The notes under the pieces: generated by a model
Databases searched by the model: none
Told to the model about the DNA's origin: nothing
The model's input: only the letters and a program-made list of their open reading frames with translations
Position numbers and translations under genes: made by a program
Shown: piece by piece, positions 16,734 through 25,625 of the stretch
How positions within the stretch are numbered: position 1 is the stretch's first letter
Layout: every line of letters begins with the position of its first letter
Assembly: GCF_947378715.1 (NCBI RefSeq)
Contig: NZ_CANCLE010000017.1
Location: forward strand, 1 to 36,200
DNA: 36,200 nt
Direction: 5' to 3'
From: Phenylobacterium aquaticum
GTDB taxonomy: Bacteria; Pseudomonadota; Alphaproteobacteria; Caulobacterales; Caulobacteraceae

Positions 16734-17381
16734 CTATGACGTAGCGTCACCACGCTCGGTGAGCCAGGCCAGGAAGGTCGCGACCAGATAGGCGGCCAGG
16801 GCCGTCATCGCGAAGCTGGAGGGGGCGCCACCGCCCGGCAACACCAGCCCGACGATCTGCAGGATCACGAGGAAACCGAGGAACAACAGGGCCGGCCCCA
16901 CCGACTGGCCCGCCGCCCCGCGCCGCCAGGCCCAGGCCGCGCCGGCCACGGCCAGCAGGCCCATCTCCAAGGCCTCCTCAGGCACCGGATAGTTCCAGAA
17001 TGCGAAGCCCACCTTCTGGCCCCCGAACCACAGCTCCAGGTCCGGGCGATGCACCAAGAGGTCGCCCAGCCAGTGGGAGAAGACCGTCAGCCCGATGAAC
17101 AGCGCCGCGCGCCAGGGCAGCCTCAGCACCAGCCGGGCCAGGATCGCCGCCCCCAGCGACCAGATCAGCGATCCGGGCAGGCTGTGGGTGTAGGGCATGT
17201 GCTCCAGCACCAGGGCGCTGCCGGGCAGGCTCGCGTCCATGTGCATCCGCTCGACCCCCGCCAGGATCAGCCCGCTCCAGCCGATATCGATCAGCTGGGC
17301 GGCGGCCACATAGGTCCAGAGCGGCGCGCGCGGCTCGACGCTCTTGGCCGCGAAGGCGGCGGCGTAGTGGCCCACGAACAT
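16734..17381 (-). CDS. DUF457/YdjM-like membrane-bound predicted metal-dependent hydrolase
   Basis: A 215-residue inner-membrane protein with about five hydrophobic segments, including YVAAAQLIDIGWSGLILAGV, WRAALFIGLTVFSHW and ALLFLGFLVILQIVGLVLP. The N-terminal VGHYAAAFAAK, MPYTHSLPGS and SHWLGDLLVHRPDL place His and Asp residues as in the DUF457/YdjM family (membrane-bound predicted hydrolases). Function is otherwise unknown. It starts at an ATG with GGGAGGG ahead, a strong ribosome site. It is divergent from tacA across 241 bp and lies 67 bp upstream of the alcohol dehydrogenase start on the same strand. Family call is moderate; the membrane topology is clear. Confidence 0.7.
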   Translation of the reverse strand: MFVGHYAAAFAAKSVEPRAPLWTYVAAAQLIDIGWSGLILAGVERMHMDASLPGSALVLEHMPYTHSLPGSLIWSLGAAILARLVLRLPWRAALFIGLTVFSHWLGDLLVHRPDLELWFGGQKVGFAFWNYPVPEEALEMGLLAVAGAAWAWRRGAAGQSVGPALLFLGFLVILQIVGLVLPGGGAPSSFAMTALAAYLVATFLAWLTERGDATS

Positions 17382-17496
17382 GGCGATCCCTCCCAGGGTT
17401 TCGAGAAGAGAGAGCTAGAGCGTGGCGCCTGGCAAGCCCATGGCCGATTCCTCTGGGGCGGCCATGCATCCGCGCATGGGTCCCGCGGCCCGGTCG

Positions 17497-17511
17497 TTAA
17501 CCCCTGACTCA
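17497..17511 (+). promoter_or_regulatory. Candidate CtrA-like half-site with CcrM site upstream of tacA
   Basis: TTAA at 17497-17500 followed after 7 bp by CTCA resembles a degenerate CtrA box (TTAA-N7-TTAA). A CcrM methylation site GACTC (17506-17510) overlaps it. It lies about 112 bp upstream of the tacA ATG. Both motifs are short, so this is only suggestive. Confidence 0.25.
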
Positions 17512-17567
17512 GGTCTCCGAAACCCCGCCTTTACCTCGGACCTGTATCAATCCGCGACATAAGGAAC

Positions 17568-17596
17568 CTCATCCCGGGTTTGCCCCGGCAGATGAG
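17568..17596 (+). promoter_or_regulatory. Leader hairpin upstream of tacA
   Basis: CTCATC (17568-17573) pairs with GATGAG (17591-17596), and inside it CCGGG (17574-17578) pairs with CCCGG (17584-17588), with a 2-nt bulge (CA) and a 5-nt loop. It ends 26 nt before the tacA ATG. If transcription starts upstream it would be an 11-bp stem in the 5' leader. Role unknown. Confidence 0.4.
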
Positions 17597-17622
17597 CGTC
17601 CAGTCCAGGTGGGTGTCTTCAT

Positions 17623-19127
<1,505 letters not shown>

Positions 19128-19131
<4 letters not shown>

Positions 19132-20279
19132 GAGGTCAGGGCGCCCCAGACCTCGCGATTGTCGACGCGCTCGACCCGGCGGGTCGGGCGCAGGTCCACG
19201 AGCCGCGCCAGCCCGACCTCGGCCAGCAGGGCGCGCGCCTGCGCCTGGTCGGCCGCCGCGAGGCCGTCGAACAGGTCCTGGATCTTCTGCAACAGCCAGA
19301 CCCGATAGGGGAACACGGCGACGCTGAGCTTCACGCCGCGCCAGTCGAAGGCCGTAAAGCCGATCACCCTTTGGCTGGCCCGCCCGCCGATCACCTCGCC
19401 TGCGACGATATCCGGGCCGGCCGCCACGCCGTTGTAGAAGCTCATGAAGGCCTCGACCTCCGGCAGATAGTCCTCGGCCACGAAGGCCAATAGGGCCTTC
19501 AGCGTGTCGGGAACCGCGTCGGCCGCGAACACGACCTCGGCGACATCACCATATTCACCGGCGTCCTGGTTAGGCGCGTACATCCGTTCGACCCAGCGCC
19601 AGACCCGCCAGGCTGTGGTCTTCATCAGGGTCGCCGGGTGCGGATCGCGCGCCAGGTGGGCGTGCAGCGGCGCGAACAGACCGTAGTCGCCCAGGGTGGG
19701 CGCCCCGCCCAGCAGATAGGGCGTGGTCTCCAGATGGGCTTCGAACAATTGCAGGAACCGGGCGTAGGACGCCTCGATCACGGGCGCCGAGTCCTCGCTC
19801 ACCCCGAAGATCCGCGCCGCCTGGCGCATGCGGGCGCTCGAGGCGGCGAAGGAGGCGGCCCTGGCCTCGGCCCCGCCCTCCAGCACCATGGGGCCCGAGA
19901 AGTCCTGGGCCAGGAAGCCCAGGTTGTCGGCGTCGAAGTCCCAGCGGTAGTGCATGGCCGGCCGCACCATGCCCTCGCCGCCGAACAGCTCGAAGATCGC
20001 GCCCACCACCCGCTGAACAGGGCCACCCGCCAGGGCCGGCAGCCTGGCCCAGCCCGCCGTCTCGCCATGGGTGATGATGTCGGCGCCGTCCTGGATGAAG
20101 CCGCCGTCAGGGGTCTCCAGCACCGGGATGATCCAACGGCCGACCGCGCGCCGCGCCGCGTCAAACCCCGGATGGCTGGGCGCGCGCTCGATGAACTCGA
20201 CGCGCTGCTTGCGCAGATAGGCGCGGGCCTTGCCGGAATAGAGCGAGCCCGGCATGGCGTAGAGGATGTAGGGGGGCAC
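19128..20279 (-). CDS. Glutathione S-transferase family protein with extended C-terminus
   Basis: A 383-residue GST-like protein. Residues 2-80 form the thioredoxin-fold domain (YILYAMPGSLYSGKARAYLR, then IIPVLETPDGGFIQDGADII, where IPVLETPDG is the cis-Pro segment). A helical GST C-terminal domain follows, with TTPYLLGGAPTLGDYGLFAPLHAHL, its hallmark. Ordinary GSTs are about 200-230 residues; here about 130 more follow, of unknown role. The start is GTG at 20279 with AAGGAC 6 bp ahead. A GG/GC-spaced element resembling a sigma-54 promoter sits about 30-45 bp upstream. The 3' end overlaps the tail of tacA on the other strand by 4 bp. Substrate unknown. Confidence 0.8.
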
Positions 20280-20306
20280 GGCAGGTCCTTCTCGCCAATC
20301 TCGAAT

Positions 20307-20325
20307 ATGGCACCTTAGATGCCAT
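20307..20325 (-). promoter_or_regulatory. Palindromic candidate sigma-54 (-24/-12) promoter or operator for the GST gene
   Basis: ATGGCA-N7-TGCCAT. Read on the minus strand it gives TGGCAT-N5-GTGC with GG and GC at the spacing required for sigma-54, and would start transcription about 20 nt before the GTG. The plus strand reads TGGCAC-N5-ATGC, also close to consensus. The same symmetry would suit a dimeric repressor. Confidence 0.35.
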
Positions 20326-20347
20326 TAGATCGGGGAACAACCGTCGC

Positions 20348-20659
20348 TCAGTCGCCCTTCGGCGCCTTGCGGCCGAAGGGCTTGCGGGTCATGGGCTTCT
20401 TCTCGCCCTTGGCCTTGGACGAGATCTCTTTCAGCTTCATGTGCTGCATGACCGACAGGGCCTCCCCGGCGCCGCCCTTCTCAGGGTCGCCGAAGGCCCG
20501 GCCATAGGTCTTGAGCCGGTCCTCGACCGAGCCCAGGAACTCCCCCTCCCAGTCGGAAAGCTTGACCCCCGTGCGGTCCGCCTGACGACGGGCGCGCTTG
20601 AGGGCGTTGAGGGCCGCCCGCTTGGCGGCCTCCTTCCGGTCTGGTGGGGCGCGCTTCAA
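20348..20659 (-). CDS. Small basic protein of unknown function, coupled to gapR
   Basis: A 103-residue, very basic hydrophilic protein I do not recognise. It starts MKRAPPDRKEAAKRAALNAL, has a central DWEGEFLGSVEDRLKTYGRAFGD segment, and ends in a Lys/Arg/Pro-rich tail (KKPMTRKPFGRKAPKGD) suited to binding nucleic acid. Its TTG start overlaps the gapR stop (TTGA), so it is probably translated by coupling with gapR. There is no cysteine, signal peptide or membrane segment. The middle segment (WEGEFLGSVEDRL) resembles a motif seen in small alphaproteobacterial proteins of unknown function. The coupling suggests a role near chromatin or translation, but that is inference. Confidence 0.75.
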   Translation of the reverse strand: MKRAPPDRKEAAKRAALNALKRARRQADRTGVKLSDWEGEFLGSVEDRLKTYGRAFGDPEKGGAGEALSVMQHMKLKEISSKAKGEKKPMTRKPFGRKAPKGD

Positions 20660-20922
20660 ATCTCTCCGAGCGCGGACAGATAGAGGTCGAGGATGGCCTC
20701 TTCCTCCTGGCGCTTGGCGCGGTCCTGCTTGCGCATCCGCACCACCTTGCGCAGGATCTTGACGTCAAAGCCGTTGCCCTTGGCCTCGGCGAAGACCTCC
20801 TTGATCTGCTCGGCGATCTCGGACTTTTCCAGTTCCAGCCGTTCGATCCGCTCGACGATGCTCTTCAGCTGCGTCTGCGCCGTGACGTTCAGGATGTCGC
20901 TGTGGGCGCTGTCGTCGGCCAT
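20656..20922 (-). CDS. gapR: GapR nucleoid-associated protein (DUF2312)
   Basis: An 88-residue DUF2312 protein. In Caulobacter GapR binds AT-rich, overtwisted DNA ahead of replication and transcription and supports chromosome replication. The sequence is nearly all helix: a long coiled coil (QLKSIVERIERLELEKSEIAEQ), then the conserved core EAKGNGFDVKILRKVVRMRKQDRAKRQEEEAILDLYLSALGEI, which is the family signature and contains the DNA-binding lysines. Length equals the Caulobacter protein (about 89). It starts at the ATG at 20922 (MADDSAHSDI). The bulged palindromic repeats 20969-21084 lie just upstream. The following 103-residue gene overlaps its stop by 4 bp. Confidence 0.95.
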   Translation of the reverse strand: MADDSAHSDILNVTAQTQLKSIVERIERLELEKSEIAEQIKEVFAEAKGNGFDVKILRKVVRMRKQDRAKRQEEEAILDLYLSALGEI

Positions 20923-20968
20923 GGGGAGAGCCTCTCATAAGTGGGCGATGTCGGAAAGGCGCGGAACC

Positions 20969-21020
20969 TAGAGCATTTCCCGAAAAGTGTGACGCACTTT
21001 TCGGATCGAGAAATGCTCTA
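20969..21020. repeat. Bulged palindromic repeat A
   Basis: TAGAGCATTTC (20969-20979) pairs with GAAATGCTCTA (21010-21020); inside, CCGAAAAGTG (20980-20989) pairs with CACTTTTCGG (20995-21004). A 5-nt loop (TGACG) and a one-sided 5-nt bulge (ATCGA, right arm) complete a 21-bp stem. It lies between the HAD gene and gapR. The form is that of dispersed palindromic repeats of alphaproteobacteria; it may also end transcription of the HAD gene. Confidence 0.85.
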
Positions 21021-21031
21021 ATTTTTCGACT

Positions 21032-21084
21032 TAGAGCCCTTCTCATCCAGTCTGGTTGAGTGAACCAGACTGGGAAGGGCTCTA
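21032..21084. repeat. Bulged palindromic repeat B
   Basis: TAGAGCCCTTC (21032-21042) pairs with GAAGGGCTCTA (21074-21084); inside, CCAGTCTGGTT (21047-21057) pairs with AACCAGACTGG (21063-21073). The loop is 5 nt (GAGTG) and a one-sided 4-nt bulge (TCAT) is on the left arm. It has the same plan and the same TAGAGC/GCTCTA ends as repeat A, 11 bp away, but the bulge is on the opposite arm and the inner sequences are unrelated. Confidence 0.85.
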
Positions 21085-21111
21085 GCGAGCGCCAGGGGTC
21101 CTGTCACGCGA

Positions 21112-21714
21112 CTAGAGCAGGCCTCTGGCCTCAAGGGCGGGCCGGAGCGCCGCCGGGTCGGTGAAGTGGTGGACGTCGAAGCCCAGGGCCTGGGCGGCGG
21201 CGATATTCGCGGCGCTGTCGTCGACGAACAGGGTGTCGGCGGGATCGAGCCCGAATCGATCGCGGGTCAGTTCGAAGATCGCCGGATCCGGCTTGATCAG
21301 CCCCTCGTCGCCCGAAACCACGAAAGCTCTGACATGGCGGAAGGCCGGGCTCATGGCGATCGTGCCGGCAAACGTCTCCTGGGACATGTTGGTCAGGCCG
21401 TATTGCGGTACGCCGCGCAAGGCCAGGGCCTCGATCGCGGCCTCGGTCTCGGGGATCGTCCCGGAGAACATGTCCCACCACCGGGTCTCCCAGGCGTGGA
21501 TCTGGTCGGCATATTCAGGAAAGCGCGCCAGCAGCGCGACGCGGTTGTCCGCGAAGGTCACGCCGCGATCATGGGCGACGTGCCAGTCCATCGTGCAGAC
21601 AGACGACAGGAACCGGTCGCATTCGACCGGGTCCTCGAAGACCTGGGAATAGAGCGTGCGGGGATTCCACCGCACCACCACATTTCCGACATCCCAGAGC
21701 AGCTTTGAGGCCAT
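21112..21714 (-). CDS. HAD-superfamily phosphatase (YihX-like)
   Basis: A 200-residue HAD subfamily IA hydrolase. Motif I is LLWDVGNVVVRW, with nucleophile Asp8 and the DxGNV form found in YihX (glucose-1-phosphate phosphatase)-like proteins rather than classical DxD. Motif II is GLTNMS, motif III lies in SGDEGLIKPDPAIFEL (Lys), and motif IV is TLFVDDSAANI (two Asp). A helical cap lies between motifs I and II. It should remove phosphate from a small metabolite in the cytoplasm; the substrate is unknown. It follows rpmJ on the same strand by 21 bp and may be co-transcribed with it. The palindromic repeats lie 27 bp beyond its stop. Confidence 0.88.
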   Translation of the reverse strand: MASKLLWDVGNVVVRWNPRTLYSQVFEDPVECDRFLSSVCTMDWHVAHDRGVTFADNRVALLARFPEYADQIHAWETRWWDMFSGTIPETEAAIEALALRGVPQYGLTNMSQETFAGTIAMSPAFRHVRAFVVSGDEGLIKPDPAIFELTRDRFGLDPADTLFVDDSAANIAAAQALGFDVHHFTDPAALRPALEARGLL

Positions 21715-21735
21715 CTCCGGGACGCGCCTTCAGCC

Positions 21736-21861
21736 TCAGCCTTGCTTGGCTTTGAAGCGCGGGTCGGTCTTGTTGATGATGTAGACGACGCCCTTGCGGC
21801 GCACGAGCTTGCAGTCGCGGTGACGCGTCTTGAGCGACTTGAGCGAGCTTCTGACCTTCAT
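21736..21861 (-). CDS. rpmJ: 50S ribosomal protein bL36
   Basis: A 41-codon gene encoding bL36, a small protein of the large ribosomal subunit. The product begins MKVRSSLKSLKTRHRDCKLV and ends INKTDPRFKAKQG, the typical form in alphaproteobacteria. It is the longer (41-residue) type with only one cysteine, so the zinc-binding Cys4/His set of the 37-residue form is absent. It starts at the ATG at 21861 and stops at 21736. The gene stands alone rather than in a ribosomal protein operon, as is usual for this form, and is followed by the HAD phosphatase gene. Confidence 0.95.
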   Translation of the reverse strand: MKVRSSLKSLKTRHRDCKLVRRKGVVYIINKTDPRFKAKQG

Positions 21862-22007
21862 GACCGTGTCTCTAGGGCGACCAACGGCGGCCCGGGTTGT
21901 CTACAGAGCGGGCGCATATACGGGGACCTCGCATTTGAGTCAACGCCGGCTCTCCCCTGACGGGCTTGTGATTGAGACATGAGCCGGGGGCGGCTAGGGT
22001 CCCGACC

Positions 22008-23333
22008 ATGGATCGTCGCTCCTTCCTCGTTCTGCTGCTGGCCGGATGCGCCGACCCTGCGCCCAACCTCTTGCCGGCGGTCTCGCCCCTGCCCGCGGCG
22101 CCGACCCCGCAGTCGCCGGCCCCGGTCGTCGCCCCGACCCAGTCGGGCGATCCCGGCTTCGACGCCTGGGCCTCGGCCTTCTATGGCCGCGCCGTGCAGG
22201 CCGGCCTGCCCTCCGCCCTGCTGGATCGCGAACTGGCAGGCCTGGTCCCCGACCCCCGGGTGACCAGCCTCGACAGCCGCCAGCCGGAATTCGCCAAGCC
22301 GTTCGGCGACTATATCAAGGGCGCGGTCTCCGAGGACCGCATCGCCATCGGCCAGCGGAAGCGCGCCGAGCTCAGCGCCCTGATGACGCCGATCGAGGAC
22401 CGCTACGGCGTGTCCGCCGACGTGGTCATGGGCATCTGGGCCATGGAGACCGGCTTCGGCGCGGTGATGGGCAGTTTCGACGTCCTGCGCTGCATGGCGA
22501 CCCTGGCCGCCGAGGGCCGCCGCCAGCAGTTCGCCGAGGACCAGCTGATGGCGGCGCTGAAGATCATCGGCTCCGGTGAATTCCCAAGGTCACAGCTGTT
22601 CGGTTCCTGGGCCGGCGCCATGGGCCAGACCCAGTTCATCCCCACCACCTTCCTCTCGACCGCCGTCGACGGCGACGGGGACGGCAAGCGCGACATCTGG
22701 GGCTCCAGCGCCGATGCGCTGGCCTCGGCCGCCAATCTGCTGGCCAAGGGCGGCTGGGCGCGGGGCCAGACCTGGGCGCACGAAGTCACCGTGCCGGACG
22801 GCTTCGACTATGGCCTGACCGAAGGCCCGCGCGATACGCCGGACTGGTGGGCGGGCCTGGGGGTGCGACGCGCCGACGGCCTGCCCTGGATCACAGCCGA
22901 CCAGGGCGCCAAGGCCATGCTGATCGCGCCGAGCGGGGCGAGCGGGCCGAAGTTCCTGCTGCTGCCCAACCATTTCGTGATCCGCAAATACAACAACGCC
23001 ACCACCTATGCCCTGGGCGTAGGCCTGCTGGCGGATCGATTCGCCGGCGCAGGGCCGCTGATCCAGGCCTGGCCCTATGAGACCGCCCTGTCGCTGGCCG
23101 ACCGCATCACCGCCCAGCAGGCCCTGGCGGCCCTGGGCTTTGATCCCGGCGCGGCGGACGGGGTGGTGGGGGTCAATACCCGCAGCGCGCTCAGGGCCTG
23201 GCAGAAGACCCGGGGCCTGACCGCCGACGGCTATCTGTCGATCCAGATGGTCGGACTGCTCAAGGCCGAGGTGCCGAGCGCCGGCCCGCCGCCCCAGGCG
23301 GTCCCCGCGCCGACGCCGTCGCCGGTGGGCTAG
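22008..23333 (+). CDS. Lytic murein transglycosylase (MltB type) with peptidoglycan-binding domain, lipoprotein
   Basis: A 441-residue lytic transglycosylase. The ATG at 22008 (MDRRSFLVLLLAGC) is preferred to the ATG 36 bp upstream because it starts a lipoprotein signal with lipobox LAGC (Cys14). A Pro/Ala-rich linker follows. The MltB-like catalytic domain (residues about 55-350) has catalytic Glu147 in IWAMETGFGAVMGSFDVLRC, and SWAGAMGQTQFIPTTF with VDGDGDGKRDIW. A C-terminal PG_binding_1 domain is seen (QQALAALGFDPGAADGVVG, TRSALRAWQKTRGL). It cuts glycan strands to 1,6-anhydro ends from the outer membrane side. It is divergent from rpmJ and converges on the MFS gene, overlapping it by 4 bp. 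Confidence 0.93.
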   Translation: MDRRSFLVLLLAGCADPAPNLLPAVSPLPAAPTPQSPAPVVAPTQSGDPGFDAWASAFYGRAVQAGLPSALLDRELAGLVPDPRVTSLDSRQPEFAKPFGDYIKGAVSEDRIAIGQRKRAELSALMTPIEDRYGVSADVVMGIWAMETGFGAVMGSFDVLRCMATLAAEGRRQQFAEDQLMAALKIIGSGEFPRSQLFGSWAGAMGQTQFIPTTFLSTAVDGDGDGKRDIWGSSADALASAANLLAKGGWARGQTWAHEVTVPDGFDYGLTEGPRDTPDWWAGLGVRRADGLPWITADQGAKAMLIAPSGASGPKFLLLPNHFVIRKYNNATTYALGVGLLADRFAGAGPLIQAWPYETALSLADRITAQQALAALGFDPGAADGVVGVNTRSALRAWQKTRGLTADGYLSIQMVGLLKAEVPSAGPPPQAVPAPTPSPVG

Positions 23334-24601
23334 ACCCCGCCCTCGTCGCTCTTTTCAAGCCCGGCCATGGTCTGATCGTCGCGGGTGGCGGGCGCCGGAT
23401 CGGCGTTGCGCAGCTGAGGGTTCAGGAAGGCGAAGGCCAGCATCGCCAGCATCATGGTCATGTTCAGCAGGAACGGGGCGGAGTGGTAGTGCTCGTAGAG
23501 CCAGACAAAGGCCGGGGCGAGCACCACATTGACGCCGTTGACGGCGGCGATGGCGCCGGCCACCCGGGCCTGCTCGCCCATGTCCACAGCCAGGGATGAG
23601 CCGGCGGTGAAGCCCGGGCGGGCGAAGCCGAAGCCCAGGCAGGACAGGGCATAGCCCGTCACCACCGCCCAATAGTCCGGCGCGAAGGCCACCAGCAGAT
23701 TGCCCGCCGCCGCCACGGCCACGCCCCAGCGCAGCAGCTGGCGCGGCGTCATGTCGAACATCCGGATGATGCCCCACTGGGCCAGGAGGCCGGCCACCGC
23801 GCCAAACGCCATGGCGATGGCGATGAAGCCCTGGGCCTGCTGGATCGGCAGGCCCAGCTTGTCGATGATCAGGAAGCCCAGGGTCTGGGCCTGGGCGGTC
23901 TGGCTGACCGCGACGATAAAGCCGTAGATCAGGAAGGGCGTGATCCGGGGATCGCGCCACATGGGCCGCTCCTTCTCGCCGGCGAAGGCGTGGGAGCGGG
24001 CCTCGTATTTGGGCCGATGCTGGCTTTCCGGCAGCTTACGCCAGACCACCACCAACATGGTCACGGCGATCAGCGAGAACATGGTCATGGGCCCGGCCAG
24101 GCCCAGGAACGGCAGGATGAACAAGGGGGCCAGGAACGGACCGATCACCGTGCCCAGGCCGAAGGCGCCGGCCAGGCTGGACATCGACTGGGTGCGCTTC
24201 TCGATCGGAGTGTGCTCGGCCACATAGGCCTGGGTCGCCGGGTTCGAGGCCGCGCCGAACAGGCCGAACAGGGCGCGCGCGACCAGGAACAGGGCGAAGA
24301 TCACCATCCAGCTGGCCAGCTTGTGCAGGCCGGCGCTGACCACCAGGGCGCAGGCGGCCATGGAGACCGCGAAGCCGGTCAGGCCGATCAGCATCATCGG
24401 CTTGCGGCCATAGCGGTCGGAGGCCTGGGCCCAGAACGGCGAGGAGAAGGCCCACAGCAGGGCCGAGAGCGAGAACACGCCGGCGACCAGATAGTCGGGA
24501 ATGCCGATGGAGCGGCCGATGGCCGGCAGCACCGAGATCATCCCGGTATTGCCCATGGCGGTGACCAGGGAGACGCCGAATATGATCACGAAGGACTGCA
24601 T
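23330..24601 (-). CDS. Major facilitator superfamily transporter
   Basis: A 423-residue MFS transporter with about 12 membrane segments. The start at 24601 (MQSFVIIFGVSLVTAMGNTG) is chosen over an ATG 36 bp upstream because GGAGGGT lies 7 bp ahead, while the upstream codon has no ribosome site. The MFS loop 2-3 signature appears as SDRYGRKPMMLIGLTGF, as in drug-proton antiporters of the tetracycline-efflux type. A hydrophilic loop (KLPESQHRPKYEARSHAFAG) separates the halves. Substrate unknown; drug or metabolite efflux is typical of this subgroup. It is divergent from motA and overlaps the transglycosylase gene tail by 4 bp. Confidence 0.9.
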   Translation of the reverse strand: MQSFVIIFGVSLVTAMGNTGMISVLPAIGRSIGIPDYLVAGVFSLSALLWAFSSPFWAQASDRYGRKPMMLIGLTGFAVSMAACALVVSAGLHKLASWMVIFALFLVARALFGLFGAASNPATQAYVAEHTPIEKRTQSMSSLAGAFGLGTVIGPFLAPLFILPFLGLAGPMTMFSLIAVTMLVVVWRKLPESQHRPKYEARSHAFAGEKERPMWRDPRITPFLIYGFIVAVSQTAQAQTLGFLIIDKLGLPIQQAQGFIAIAMAFGAVAGLLAQWGIIRMFDMTPRQLLRWGVAVAAAGNLLVAFAPDYWAVVTGYALSCLGFGFARPGFTAGSSLAVDMGEQARVAGAIAAVNGVNVVLAPAFVWLYEHYHSAPFLLNMTMMLAMLAFAFLNPQLRNADPAPATRDDQTMAGLEKSDEGGV

Positions 24602-24684
24602 CGGCAGACCCTCCGGGGCGGAGAGGCTCTTGGGCATGGTTCGCTGTTAAGCCGCACCGGCCCGGAGCGCAAACCCCGTTCTCC

Positions 24685-24706
24685 TTACGACGCATTAAGC
24701 ATTAAC
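24685..24706 (+). promoter_or_regulatory. TTAA-rich CtrA-like motif upstream of motA
   Basis: TTAC (24685-24688), TTAA (24695-24698) and TTAAC (24702-24706) lie 43-64 bp before the motA ATG. TTAC-N6-TTAA resembles a CtrA box with one mismatch and 6-bp spacing. In such GC-rich DNA three such half-sites in 22 bp stand out, but no binding is shown. Confidence 0.3.
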
Positions 24707-24748
24707 GCCGATGCTGCGCGCTGATCTCCGCCCCAGGACCCCGCGCGC

Positions 24749-25618
24749 ATGTTTCAGATTATCGGCATCGTGCTGCTGTTCGGCCTGGTCTTCGGCAGCT
24801 TCCTCATGTCCGGGGGCAACCTTGGCGTGATCATCGAGGCCGCGCCTCACGAGATGATGGCCATTGGCGGCGCGGGCGTGGCGAGCTTCCTGATCGCCAA
24901 CTCCATGACCGTCATCAAGGGCGCCGGCGGCGGCATGGGCAAGGTGTTCTCCGGCCCCAAATGGAAGGCCAGCGACTATCGCGACCTGCTGTCGCTGCTC
25001 TTCCTGCTGACCAAGACCATGAAGTCCAAGGGCGTCATCGCGCTGGAAAGCCACATCGAGAACCCGCACGACTCCACGATCTTCTCGCGCTTCCCCCGGA
25101 TCGGGAAAGACCACTTCGCCATCGACTTCATCTGCGACACCCTGCGGATGATGACCATGAACCTCGAGGACCCTCACCAGGTCGAGGACGCCATGGAAAA
25201 GCAGCTGGAGAAGCACCACCACGAGGCCCTGGCCCCGGCCCACGCCATCCAGTCCCTGGCCGACGCCCTGCCCGCCCTGGGCATCGTCGCGGCCGTGCTG
25301 GGCATCATCAAGACCATGGGCGCCATCACCGAACCGCCGGAGGTGCTGGGCGAGATGATCGGCTCGGCCCTGGTCGGCACCTTCCTGGGGGTGTTCCTGG
25401 CCTATGGCCTGGTCGGCCCCTTCGCCACCCGGATGACCCAGGTCGTCGATGAGGAGGGCGCGTTCTACAAGATCATCCAGGCCGTCCTGGTCGCCCACCT
25501 GCACGGCAACGCCGCCCAGATCTCCGTCGAGATCGGCCGCGGCAGCGTCCCCTCCAGCGCCCAGCCCAGCTTCCTGGAACTGGAAGAGGCGCTCTCGGCG
25601 ATCCCGAACGAGGCCTGA
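24749..25618 (+). CDS. motA: Flagellar motor stator protein MotA
   Basis: A 289-residue MotA, the proton-driven stator subunit that with MotB turns the flagellar rotor. Four membrane segments are visible: two near the N-terminus (MFQIIGIVLLFGLVFGSFLM and a segment near GVASFLIANSM) and two after residue 170 (DALPALGIVAAVLGIIKTMG and EMIGSALVGTFLGVFLAYGL). The large cytoplasmic loop between carries the charged region that contacts FliG. The Pro in DALPALG is the conserved proline near the ion channel. motB is not adjacent; unlinked motA and motB are, as I recall, normal in Caulobacter. It converges with purK (7-bp gap). Confidence 0.95.
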   Translation: MFQIIGIVLLFGLVFGSFLMSGGNLGVIIEAAPHEMMAIGGAGVASFLIANSMTVIKGAGGGMGKVFSGPKWKASDYRDLLSLLFLLTKTMKSKGVIALESHIENPHDSTIFSRFPRIGKDHFAIDFICDTLRMMTMNLEDPHQVEDAMEKQLEKHHHEALAPAHAIQSLADALPALGIVAAVLGIIKTMGAITEPPEVLGEMIGSALVGTFLGVFLAYGLVGPFATRMTQVVDEEGAFYKIIQAVLVAHLHGNAAQISVEIGRGSVPSSAQPSFLELEEALSAIPNEA

Positions 25619-25625
25619 GTCCAGC

